Shown one piece after another: positions 6,901 to 12,825 of a stretch of 12,825 nucleotides of DNA. The position numbers and the translations under genes are program-made. This stretch comes from an uncultured Kangiella sp. (GTDB taxonomy: Bacteria > Pseudomonadota > Gammaproteobacteria > Enterobacterales > DSM-103792). The DNA is taken from the NCBI GenBank assembly GCA_946480585.1, contig CAMLKQ010000033.1, positions 1 to 12,825 of the forward strand, written 5' to 3'. Below the pieces are notes generated by a model. It ran no database searches. It was not told the origin of the DNA and saw nothing but the letters and a program-made list of their open reading frames with translations. Every line of letters starts with the position of its first letter. Position 1 is the stretch's first letter.

Positions 6901-7311
6901 ATGACCGAATTCGTTTTGCATGAACGTCTCGCCGCCGATTGTCTGGTCGTCGGCGACTGGCCGCTGTGCCGCGTATTGTTGATGAACGACAGCAATTTTC
7001 CGTGGCTGATTCTGGTGCCGCGCCGGCCGAATCTGCGCGAGATTTATGAGCTGAATGCGGCTGACCGCGCGCAGTTTCTCGCCGAGTCCTGTGCGCTGGG
7101 CGAAGCGCTGATGCAGCAGTTTGCCGGCGACAAATTGAATGTCGCGGCGCTCGGCAATATGGTGCCGCAGCTGCATATCCACCACATCGTGCGCAAAGTG
7201 GGTGATGCGGCGTGGCCGGCGCCGGTATGGGGCAAGGTGCCGGCGTTGACGTATGCGCCGGCAGCAGCAGAGGCGCTACTGAAAACCCTGCGGGCGAAGC
7301 TGTCGTTATAA
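6901..7311 (+). CDS. HIT-domain (histidine triad) protein
   Basis: The 136-residue product is about the usual length for a single HIT domain. The signature is MVPQLHIHHIVR (87-98), with H92 and H94 in the positions of the nucleophile and its partner; the first triad histidine is replaced by Q90, as is usual in this bacterial subgroup. The following DAAWPAPVWG (102-111) is also typical of it. HIT proteins hydrolyse or transfer nucleotides from phosphoramidates, dinucleoside polyphosphates or nucleotidyl conjugates; the substrate here is unknown. There is no signal peptide or membrane segment, so it is cytoplasmic. The ribosome site before the ATG is weak (GGGGCAGAAA), consistent with translation coupled to the DUF819 gene 18 bp upstream. 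No hairpin terminator is obvious between it and rnpB. Confidence 0.88.
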   Translation: MTEFVLHERLAADCLVVGDWPLCRVLLMNDSNFPWLILVPRRPNLREIYELNAADRAQFLAESCALGEALMQQFAGDKLNVAALGNMVPQLHIHHIVRKVGDAAWPAPVWGKVPALTYAPAAAEALLKTLRAKLSL

Positions 7312-7372
7312 AATTGCTTGATGGCTGAGCGCTCACTTTCTGCACGATTGTTGTCGCAAACGGAAATTCGCG

Positions 7373-7402
7373 CTGCGGCCGGTGCCGGCTTTCGGCTAAG
7401 AT
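7373..7402 (+). promoter_or_regulatory. Candidate rnpB promoter
   Basis: TAAGAT at 7397-7402 is placed 7 bp before the first paired base of the RNase P RNA, as expected for a -10 box. The best -35 candidate (CTGCGG, 7373-7378, 18-bp spacer) is poor. The GC-rich stretch CGCGGCT between the -10 and the start resembles the discriminator of promoters under stringent control. Confidence 0.4.
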
Positions 7403-7408
7403 CGCGGC

Positions 7409-7785
7409 TGGGAGTCGGCCAGACAGTCGCTGGTGCCGCAAGGTGCTGGAGGAAAGTCCGGACTCCATAGGGCAGGGTGCCAGGTAACGCCTGGACGGCG
7501 CGAGCCGATGGAAAGTGCAACAGAAAGATACCGCCGATGTGGCTTGTCCATTCTGGCAACAGAATGGAAACGGTCGCAGGTAAGGGTGAAATGGTGCGGT
7601 AAGAGCGCACCGCGTCCCTGGCAACAGGCGATGGCACGGCAAACCCCACCCGGAGCAAGACCAAATAGGCGTCCAATGGCGTGGCCCGCGCTGGACGCGG
7701 GTAGGTTGCTTGAGCCGACTGGTGACAGGCGGCCCAGAGGAATGACTGTCCTCGACAGAATCCGGCTTATCGGCCGACTCCCAAC
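7409..7785 (+). ncRNA. rnpB: RNase P RNA (class A)
   Basis: This is the catalytic RNA of RNase P, which trims the 5' leader of tRNA precursors together with the RnpA protein. It closely follows E. coli M1 RNA in order and content: CAGACAGTCGC near the 5' end, GAGGAAAGTCCG (7449-7460), CTCCATAGGGCAGGGTGCCA, GGTAACGCCTGG, a GCAACAGAAAG stretch, CAGGTAAGGGTGAAA (7577-7591), GGTGCGGTAAGAGCGCACC (7593-7611), CCACCCGGAGCAAGACCAAA, and GGGTAGGTTGCTTGAG, whose GGT (7700-7702) corresponds to the loop that pairs with the tRNA CCA end. Helix P1 is an 11-bp perfect pairing of 7410-7420 with 7772-7782. Length is about 376 nt, against 377 in E. coli. The P1 3' strand is followed by a T/C-rich run (about 7786-7805). 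Exact ends are inferred from P1. Open frames across this stretch are not genes. Confidence 0.97.
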
Positions 7786-7902
7786 TTTTCTTTCCCCTTC
7801 TTTCCGGTGTGCCAAGGCAGGCGCTTCCTGACCGAACTTAAAGTGAATTCTCACGTTCCGCGCACAAGGTTTTGATTTCCTTTTCTTCCTTCCAATTGGT
7901 AC

Positions 7903-7911
7903 TTATCCACA
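7903..7911 (+). promoter_or_regulatory. Perfect DnaA box upstream of the dcw promoter
   Basis: TTATCCACA matches the consensus high-affinity DnaA box exactly. It lies 67 bp upstream of the -35 of the mraZ promoter. Two weaker 7-of-9 matches are nearby: TGATCCACC (7986-7994, in the promoter spacer) and, inverted, TGTGGATCG (8035-8043, in the last MraZ repeat). Regulation of this operon by DnaA is inference; a single 9-mer can also occur by chance. Confidence 0.5.
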
Positions 7912-7978
7912 AGCTGTGATCCAGCGCTAAGTCCTTGTCACACAAGCGTTATTTCCCCGGTTTTGAACAGGAATTTGC

Positions 7979-8007
7979 TTGACGCTGATCCACCTCGTTT
8001 CTATAGT
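7979..8007 (+). promoter_or_regulatory. Sigma-70 promoter of the dcw cluster (mraZ promoter)
   Basis: TTGACG (7979-7984) and TATAGT (8002-8007) each match 5 of 6 consensus bases and are separated by the ideal 17 bp. Transcription would start near 8013-8015, giving an mraZ leader of about 77 nt. The promoter runs directly into the tandem MraZ repeats. Confidence 0.85.
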
Positions 8008-8045
8008 GGCGAAAAGTGGGGAAACGTGTCGATTTGTGGATCGAC
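8006..8045 (+). promoter_or_regulatory. Four tandem 10-bp MraZ operator repeats
   Basis: Four units with exact 10-bp period: GTGGCGAAAA (8006-8015), GTGGGGAAAC (8016-8025), GTGTCGATTT (8026-8035), GTGGATCGAC (8036-8045). E. coli MraZ is known to bind TGGGN repeats spaced by 5 bp at its own promoter, and mollicute MraZ binds AAAGTG-type repeats; units 1 and 2 fit both. The array overlaps the end of the -10 box and the predicted start site, so bound MraZ would repress. Units 3 and 4 are more degenerate. Confidence 0.82.
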
Positions 8046-8090
8046 ATGTAGCCAGCGCACCTAAACCAGTGACGGAAGGACAGGACAGTC

Positions 8091-8537
8091 GTGTTTCGCG
8101 GGGCAAGTGCCATCTCGGTAGACGCCAAAGGCCGCATCGCCATGCCGGCCCGGCACCGTGACGCCTTGCAAAACCTCTGCGCCGGCCAACTGGTTGTCAC
8201 CCGTGATTTGAGCCTGCCTTGCCTGCTGGTGTTTCCGATGCCGGCCTGGGAGCGGCTCGAGCAAGACCTCGAGAAGTTGTCGAACACCAACCCGGTGCAC
8301 CAGCGCATCAAGCGCATCCTGATGGGTTTTGCCAGTGAAGTGGAACTCGACAGCGCCGGCCGCATGCTGTTGCCGGCGGTGCTGCGCGAGCAGTGCGGCT
8401 TGACCAAGGATGCGATGTTGGTCGGCCAAGGCAAGGTGTTCCAGCTCTGGGATGCGATCCGTTGGGATGAACAGATCCGGGTCGACATCGAAGCGCACGG
8501 TACCGATACCGCTGATTTGCCAGCGCTCTCGTTCTAA
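8091..8537 (+). CDS. mraZ: Transcriptional regulator MraZ
   Basis: The 148-residue protein (E. coli MraZ is 152) starts MFRGAS, matching the family start, from a GTG codon with GGAAGGA about 10 nt upstream. It carries the two SpoVT-AbrB-like DNA-binding repeats: DAKGRIAMPARHRD (11-24) and DSAGRMLLPAVLRE (87-100), each with the DxxGR core. MraZ forms ring-shaped oligomers and binds tandem repeats before its own gene, repressing the dcw operon; in E. coli its overproduction is harmful and is counteracted by RsmH, the next gene. Four matching repeats lie 46-85 bp upstream of this start, so autoregulation is well supported. rsmH follows after 12 bp. Confidence 0.97.
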   Translation: MFRGASAISVDAKGRIAMPARHRDALQNLCAGQLVVTRDLSLPCLLVFPMPAWERLEQDLEKLSNTNPVHQRIKRILMGFASEVELDSAGRMLLPAVLREQCGLTKDAMLVGQGKVFQLWDAIRWDEQIRVDIEAHGTDTADLPALSF

Positions 8538-8549
8538 GGGGACAGACCC

Positions 8550-9464
8550 ATGCACGAGACGGTACTCCTGCACGAATCGGTGGCAGCGCTGGCGGTGCGT
8601 GCCGATGGTTTTTATGTCGACGCGACCTTTGGTCGCGGCGGCCACAGCGGTTTGATTTTGCAGCAGCTGGGACCTGCGGGCCGGCTGCTCGGCATTGATA
8701 AAGATCCGCAGGCGATTGCGGCGGCGCAGGAAAAATTCGGCGCCGACCCGCGGTTTTCGATCGAGCAGGGCGCGTTTTCGCAGCTCGCCGAACTGATTGC
8801 ACGGCGCGGCATGACCGGCAAGGTCAATGGCGTGTTGATGGACTTGGGCGTGTCGTCGCCTCAACTGGATGAAGCGGCGCGCGGTTTCAGCTTTATGCGT
8901 GACGGAGAACTGGACATGCGCATGGATCCCACGCGGGGACAAAGCGCAGCCGCCTTTCTCGCCACGGCGACGGATGAAACCATCGCCGATGTGCTCTATC
9001 GCCTCGGTGAAGAGCGCCAGTCGCGCCGCATTGCCCGCGCCATTGTCGCCGCGCGCGCGGTTGAGCCAATCACCCGTACGGTCCAACTCGCCAACATCGT
9101 TGCCGACGCGCTGCCGCGTCACGAAAAACACAAGCATCCGGCCACCCGCACCTTTCTTGCACTGCGCCTGCACGTCAACGACGAACTCGGCGAAGTCGAG
9201 CGGGTCTTGCCGCAAGCATTGGAAGTTTTGGCGCCAGGTGGCCGCGTTGCCGTGATCAGCTTCCATTCGCTGGAAGACCGCATCGTCAAACAGTATTTCA
9301 AGCGCGAAGCCAAAGGCGACGATCTGCCGAAAGATCTGCCGATTCGAGCCAGCGAGATCCATTCCCGCATCAAATCACTCGGCAAGATCCTGCCGAGCAA
9401 AGAAGAAATTGCCCGTAACCCGCGCTCACGTAGCGCGGTGCTGCGCGTCGCGGAGAAGCTCTGA
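8550..9464 (+). CDS. rsmH: 16S rRNA (cytosine-1402-N4) methyltransferase RsmH
   Basis: The 304-residue product (E. coli 313) methylates N4 of C1402 in 16S rRNA, in the ribosomal P site, using S-adenosylmethionine. Visible motifs: HETVLLHESV at the start, SAM-binding VDATFGRGGHS (23-33), GIDKDPQA (48-55), MDLGVSSPQLDEAARGFSF (97-115), LDMRMDP (121-127), the HPATRTFLALRLHVN block (196-210), and ISFHSLEDRIVK (236-247). The end is PRSRSAVLRVAEKL, usual for the family. AAGGGG sits 7 nt before the ATG. The TGA stop shares its last base with the ftsL ATG (TGATG). Older name: mraW. Confidence 0.98.
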   Translation: MHETVLLHESVAALAVRADGFYVDATFGRGGHSGLILQQLGPAGRLLGIDKDPQAIAAAQEKFGADPRFSIEQGAFSQLAELIARRGMTGKVNGVLMDLGVSSPQLDEAARGFSFMRDGELDMRMDPTRGQSAAAFLATATDETIADVLYRLGEERQSRRIARAIVAARAVEPITRTVQLANIVADALPRHEKHKHPATRTFLALRLHVNDELGEVERVLPQALEVLAPGGRVAVISFHSLEDRIVKQYFKREAKGDDLPKDLPIRASEIHSRIKSLGKILPSKEEIARNPRSRSAVLRVAEKL

Positions 9465-9784
9465 TGAGCGCGACGCCAAATATGCCCTCCTTGCTCAAAG
9501 CCATGCTGACCAGTCTGCGTGGCTTTGGTATTGGTGTGGCCTTGCTGGCGCTACTGACCTTGCTGTCGGCGCTCGCTGTCGTTTGGAGTGCGCACCAGAC
9601 CCGGATGGCTCGCGCCGAACTGGAAGCGCTGGAAAAGCAGCGTGATGATCTGGACAGCGAGTTTCGCAGCCTGAAACTCGGTCAAGCGGCACTGGCTGAA
9701 CACGGCCGCGTTGAAACCGTGGCGAAGACCAAGCTCGGCATGGAACGGGTGGGCGTTGAAAACGAACGGGTGGTGGAACAATGA
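9464..9784 (+). CDS. ftsL: Cell division protein FtsL
   Basis: The 106-residue single-pass membrane protein fits FtsL in size, layout and position. A short cytoplasmic tail (1-19) is followed by one hydrophobic span (about 20-42, GFGIGVALLALLTLLSALAVVW), then a periplasmic leucine-zipper-like helix (44-75, RAELEALEKQRDDLDSEF) and the common ending RVETVAKTKLGMERV. FtsL forms a complex with FtsB and FtsQ at the septum and helps activate FtsWI. The ATG overlaps the rsmH stop by one base, with GGAGAAG upstream inside rsmH. Its stop overlaps the ftsI start (ATGA). FtsL sequences diverge strongly, so the call leans on architecture and context. Confidence 0.93.
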   Translation: MSATPNMPSLLKAMLTSLRGFGIGVALLALLTLLSALAVVWSAHQTRMARAELEALEKQRDDLDSEFRSLKLGQAALAEHGRVETVAKTKLGMERVGVENERVVEQ

Positions 9785-11628
9785 CTGCCGCCGACAAGAA
9801 AACGCCCGCGAAAAGCCCGGTTGCCAAAGCGATGAGCAGCAGCAATCTGAAATCCGGCGGCGCGAAAGCCAGTGCCGACACCCGGCGCAATTATCCGCTG
9901 CACAACTGGCGCTTCTATTTCTTGGGCGGCGTGCTGGTGCTCGGTTTTGTCGGGCTCGGTGTACGGGCTGGCTATTTGCAGTTGGTCGAGCACTCGTTTC
10001 TGCAAAAAGAAAGCGCCGCGCGGGCGCTGCGCGATGCGCCCATTGCCAGCTACCGCGGCAGCATTCTTGATCGCAACGGTCAGGAACTGGCGGTGTCGCT
10101 GGAAGTGGCGTCGGTGTTTCTCGATCCGAAAGAAATCATCGACAAGCACGATGTCGAAGGTATGCGCGACAGCACGGCCTGGCATCAGTTGGCCGCCATG
10201 CTCGGCTTGAAAACCAAAGCCTTGAACAAACTGGTCGACAGCAATGCCAACAAGCATTTCGTCTGGGCCAAACGGCAACTGGAGCCGACCGTTGCGCAAT
10301 TGATTCGTCAGCTCGATCTGCCGGGCGTGCACCTGACTCGCGAATACCGCCGTTCATATCCGACCGGCGAAGTGTCGGCGCATCTGGTTGGCTTCACCAA
10401 TATCGACGAGCAAGGAATCGAGGGTATCGAGCGGGCGTTCAATGAGCAGCTGACCGCCACCCACGGCACCGAGCGGCAGATTCTGGATCGCAAACGCCGG
10501 GTGATCGAATCCAAAGGCGTGGTCAAGGATGCCGAACCGGGTCAGGACATTCTGCTGTCCATCGACAGCCGTTTGCAGACGCTGACGTTCCGCGAGCTGC
10601 GCGACACGGTGAAAAAACACCGCGCCCGCGCCGGCTCGGCGGTGATTCTTGATGTTGAAACCGGGGAAGTGCTGGCGATGGCAAACTGGCCGTCGTACAA
10701 CCCGAACAAGCGCAACGATCGGCCGAAAGGTGCGACCCGCAATCGCGCCATCACCGACATGTTTGAGCCCGGTTCTGCTGTCAAACCGCTGGTGGTGATT
10801 AGTGCGCTCGAATCCGGCAAGTATTCGCCAGGCACGGTCATTGATACCCGGCCGGGCCAGATGCGGGTTGGTGGCTCCTGGGTGCGCGACATTCACAATT
10901 ACGGCGTGCTCGATGTCACCGGTGTGATCCGCAAATCGAGCAACGTCGGTGTCGCCCAAATGGCGCTCAGTTTGCCGAAAGAGCAGTTCCTCGGCACCTA
11001 TCAACGGTTTGGTTTGGGCCTGCCGCTCGGTACCGGTTTCCCGGGCGAAACCAGCGGCCGGCTGAAGATCGACAAGCGCTGGTCAAAATTTGAATTGGCC
11101 ACTGCGTCGTACGGTTACGGCCTGACCGCCAGCCCGCTGCAACTCGCCAGCGTGTACGCCACGCTCGCCAGCGGCGGCATCAAGCGGCCGGTCAGCCTGT
11201 TGAAAGTCAAAGACGGCGTGATCGGCGAGCGGGTGGTGGACGAGCGCGTTGCCGGACAAGTGTTGGCGATGATGAAAGAAGTGGTCAAAGACGGCGGCAC
11301 CGGCAAGCAGGCAAAAGTCGGTGGCTATTGCGTGTCGGGCAAGACCGGCACCGTGCACAAAGCGGTGCCCGGTGGATACAGCGATGAATATTTCTCGGTG
11401 TTCGCCGGTATCGCTCCGTGCGACAAGCCGCGCCTGTCGATGGTGATCGTGGTTGACGAGCCGAACGGTGAAAAACACTACGGCGGCGACATTGCCGCGC
11501 CTGTGTTCAGCACTGTCATGGAGCAGGCGCTGCGCCTGATCAACGTGGCACCGGATGACGAGTCGGTGGTCCGCGTCGCCCAACAACCGCTCGCAACAAA
11601 ACAAGCCGCAGGAGGCAACGATGCCTGA
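9781..11628 (+). CDS. ftsI: Septal peptidoglycan transpeptidase FtsI (PBP3)
   Basis: The 615-residue class B penicillin-binding protein cross-links septal peptidoglycan together with the glycosyltransferase FtsW. A 44-residue basic, Ser/Ala/Lys-rich cytoplasmic tail is followed by one membrane span (about 45-63), then the pedestal domain (YRGSILDRNGQELAVS at 91-106; RSYPTGEVSAHLVGF at 191-205; QGIEGIE at 211-217). The transpeptidase domain has all three motifs: S332-A-V-K335 (nucleophile, in FEPGSAVKPL), S386-S-N388, and K521-T-G523 (in SGKTGTVHK). The tail is somewhat longer than the E. coli one. The start overlaps the ftsL stop by 4 nt and its own ribosome site is poor, so translation probably depends on coupling to ftsL. 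It overlaps murE by 8 nt. Confidence 0.98.
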   Translation: MTAADKKTPAKSPVAKAMSSSNLKSGGAKASADTRRNYPLHNWRFYFLGGVLVLGFVGLGVRAGYLQLVEHSFLQKESAARALRDAPIASYRGSILDRNGQELAVSLEVASVFLDPKEIIDKHDVEGMRDSTAWHQLAAMLGLKTKALNKLVDSNANKHFVWAKRQLEPTVAQLIRQLDLPGVHLTREYRRSYPTGEVSAHLVGFTNIDEQGIEGIERAFNEQLTATHGTERQILDRKRRVIESKGVVKDAEPGQDILLSIDSRLQTLTFRELRDTVKKHRARAGSAVILDVETGEVLAMANWPSYNPNKRNDRPKGATRNRAITDMFEPGSAVKPLVVISALESGKYSPGTVIDTRPGQMRVGGSWVRDIHNYGVLDVTGVIRKSSNVGVAQMALSLPKEQFLGTYQRFGLGLPLGTGFPGETSGRLKIDKRWSKFELATASYGYGLTASPLQLASVYATLASGGIKRPVSLLKVKDGVIGERVVDERVAGQVLAMMKEVVKDGGTGKQAKVGGYCVSGKTGTVHKAVPGGYSDEYFSVFAGIAPCDKPRLSMVIVVDEPNGEKHYGGDIAAPVFSTVMEQALRLINVAPDDESVVRVAQQPLATKQAAGGNDA

Positions 11629-12825
11629 GTTGAACGGCAATCTGACCCTGCAACAATTGCTCGCTGACGAGCGCGTGCTGGTGCCGGCGGCGCTGGCCGC
11701 GGTGCCGGTCAGTCGACTGACGCTGGACAGCCGCGATGTTCAGTTTGGTGATGTGTTCATCGCGTTGGCGGGTACAACAACCGACGGCCGCAAATTCATC
11801 AACGAAGCGTTCGCCAAAGGTGCGGTTGCCGCATTGACAGAAGCGGCAAATGGCGATGAGCGAATCGTCGCGGTGCCGAATCTGCGCACGAGGGTGTCGG
11901 CGCTGGCGGCGAAACTGTATGGCGATGCCAGCAGCAAACTGCCGCTGTATGGCGTGACCGGAACCAACGGCAAAACCACCACCAGCCAATTGCTGGCGGC
12001 AGCGTTGACCCGTTTGCAGGGCCCGACCTTTGTGCTCGGCACGCTCGGTTATGGTTTGTATGGCGCGTTGCAGCCGGGTCGGCACACCACGCCCGATGCG
12101 ATCGCACTGCAGCGCTTGCTGGCCGACGGCGTCAAGCAGGGGGCCCGCGCCGCCGCGATGGAAGTGTCCTCGCACGGGCTCGATCAGGGCCGGGTCGAGG
12201 CGCTGCAATTCCGCACCGCGATTTTCAGCAACCTGACCCGTGATCACCTCGATTACCACGGCACGATGGCCGCCTACGGCGCCGCCAAACGCCGGCTGTT
12301 TGTCTGGCCCGGTTTGCAGCACGCGGTGATCAACGCCGATGACGAATTCGGCCGCGAACTGCTCGCCGATACCGCCATTACCGCCGCGAAATATTCCTAC
12401 GGCACCCGTGCCCACACCATGCCCGGTGTTGCCGGCAGCGTGCATGCCGAACGCATTCATTACAGCAATGACGGCATCCTGGCGGAAATTGTGACGCCGT
12501 GGGGTCGCAAGCTGTTGCAAAGCCCGTTGCTCGGTGAGTTCAACCTGAGCAATCTGCTGGCCGCACTGACCGCGTTGTGCGCCAACGGTTATGCGCTGGA
12601 TGATGTTGCCGGTGTGCTCGGCACGGTGCGTCCGATTGCCGGCCGCATGGAACGTTTTGGTGGCGGCGACAAGCCGCTGGTGGTGGTGGATTACGCCCAT
12701 ACGCCGGACGCGCTGGAAAAAGCTGTGATGGCGCTGCGCCTGCACTGCCATGGCAAAGTCGCCGTGGTGTTTGGCTGTGGCGGCGATCGCGACAAAGGCA
12801 AGCGGCCGGAAATGGGCGCCATTGC
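11621..12825 (+). CDS. murE: UDP-N-acetylmuramoyl-tripeptide synthetase MurE, partial (3' end outside window)
   Basis: The frame is open from the ATG at 11621 to the window end, giving 401 codons of a protein usually near 490-500. GGAGG lies 5 nt upstream, inside the end of ftsI. MurE adds the third amino acid to UDP-MurNAc-L-Ala-D-Glu in the cytoplasm, using ATP. Visible Mur ligase features: the UDP-binding domain with LTLDSRDV (33-40), P-loop GVTGTNGKTTTS (111-122), HTTPD (155-159), MEVSSHGLDQGR (180-191), NLTRDHLDYHGTM (204-216), a lysine expected to be carbamylated (K223 in YGAAKRRLF), FNLSNLLAAL, VVDYAHTPDAL and the start of the C-terminal domain FGCGGDRDKGKRPEMG. The DNPR-type motif that marks diaminopimelate specificity lies beyond the end; diaminopimelate is expected for a gammaproteobacterium. 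murF normally follows. Confidence 0.97.
   Translation, partial: MPELNGNLTLQQLLADERVLVPAALAAVPVSRLTLDSRDVQFGDVFIALAGTTTDGRKFINEAFAKGAVAALTEAANGDERIVAVPNLRTRVSALAAKLYGDASSKLPLYGVTGTNGKTTTSQLLAAALTRLQGPTFVLGTLGYGLYGALQPGRHTTPDAIALQRLLADGVKQGARAAAMEVSSHGLDQGRVEALQFRTAIFSNLTRDHLDYHGTMAAYGAAKRRLFVWPGLQHAVINADDEFGRELLADTAITAAKYSYGTRAHTMPGVAGSVHAERIHYSNDGILAEIVTPWGRKLLQSPLLGEFNLSNLLAALTALCANGYALDDVAGVLGTVRPIAGRMERFGGGDKPLVVVDYAHTPDALEKAVMALRLHCHGKVAVVFGCGGDRDKGKRPEMGAI

Larger units (their letters stand above)
7786..8090. other. Gene-free regulatory stretch between rnpB and mraZ
   Basis: About 305 bp hold no plausible gene. From left to right: a pyrimidine-rich run just after rnpB, an AT-richer segment (7846-7905) ending in a perfect DnaA box, an inverted repeat CTTGT-CAC-ACAAG (7934-7946), a strong sigma-70 promoter, four 10-bp repeats, and the mraZ leader with its ribosome site. 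Confidence 0.7.

Noticed and set aside
5713..7185. 490-codon leftward open frame opposite the DUF819 and HIT genes
   Set aside because: The product is rich in His, Gln and Arg with no domain, and the opposite strand encodes two recognisable proteins. It is the usual mirror frame of GC-rich coding DNA.
7378..7392. Small hairpin GCCG-GTGC-CGGC before rnpB as a terminator of the HIT operon
   Set aside because: The stem is only 4 bp, the T-tract is short, and it overlaps the likely rnpB promoter region.
7396..7854. Open frames on both strands across the RNase P RNA (152 aa leftward, 132 aa rightward)
   Set aside because: The stretch is fully accounted for by conserved rnpB structure; the frames follow from GC-rich sequence and their products resemble no protein.
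8061..9362. 433-codon leftward open frame opposite mraZ and rsmH
   Set aside because: Mirror frame of two well-conserved genes, with no ribosome site or family match.
11540..12751. 403-codon leftward open frame opposite ftsI/murE
   Set aside because: Mirror frame of murE; the rightward frame has all Mur ligase motifs.

Overview
The window looks like chromosomal DNA from a GC-rich gammaproteobacterium. The main reason is the right half: an RNase P RNA gene (class A, E. coli-like) followed by the start of the division and cell wall (dcw) cluster in the order mraZ, rsmH, ftsL, ftsI, murE. A similar rnpB-mraZ order is known in pseudomonads. I cannot name the species. I see no mobile elements, CRISPR arrays, tRNA genes or clear signs of recent transfer; base composition and codon style look even throughout.

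Left part (1-4762). The window opens inside the 3' end of a rightward CocE/NonD-type hydrolase gene (1-618). It converges, across a strong bidirectional terminator (625-662), on a leftward gene for an exported serine beta-lactamase/D-alanyl-D-alanine carboxypeptidase-fold hydrolase (695-2422). Upstream of that, separated by a perfect 12-bp hairpin (2511-2537), is a leftward three-gene operon with overlapping ends: an ECF sigma factor (4205-4762), its membrane zinc-finger anti-sigma factor (3535-4215), and an exported coiled-coil protein of unknown function (2600-3538). This reads as an envelope-sensing module: the anti-sigma holds the sigma at the membrane, and the periplasmic partner is either a sensor or an effector.

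Middle part (4763-7311). A 172-bp divergent intergenic region with a cluster of TTGCCGG inverted repeats separates the sigma gene from a rightward RidA-fold lipoprotein gene (4935-5441) that lacks the catalytic arginine of true RidA deaminases. After a 190-bp gap with two hairpins comes a two-gene unit: a DUF819-family multi-span membrane protein (5632-6882) and a HIT-domain hydrolase (6901-7311).

Right part (7312-12825). rnpB occupies about 7409-7785. The roughly 305 bp between it and mraZ is regulatory. It holds a perfect DnaA box (7903-7911), a near-consensus sigma-70 promoter (TTGACG, 17 bp, TATAGT; 7979-8007) and four 10-bp tandem repeats (8006-8045) matching the known MraZ operator pattern. 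The dcw genes then run with very tight junctions (1-nt, 4-nt and 8-nt overlaps), so the MraZ regulator, the 16S rRNA methyltransferase RsmH, the divisome proteins FtsL and FtsI, and the peptidoglycan ligase MurE (cut by the window end) are probably co-transcribed and translationally coupled.

No wholly new system is evident. The best leads are the superimposed MraZ and DnaA signals at the dcw promoter, the sigma/anti-sigma/coiled-coil operon, and the catalytically altered RidA-fold lipoprotein with its repeat-rich divergent promoter region.
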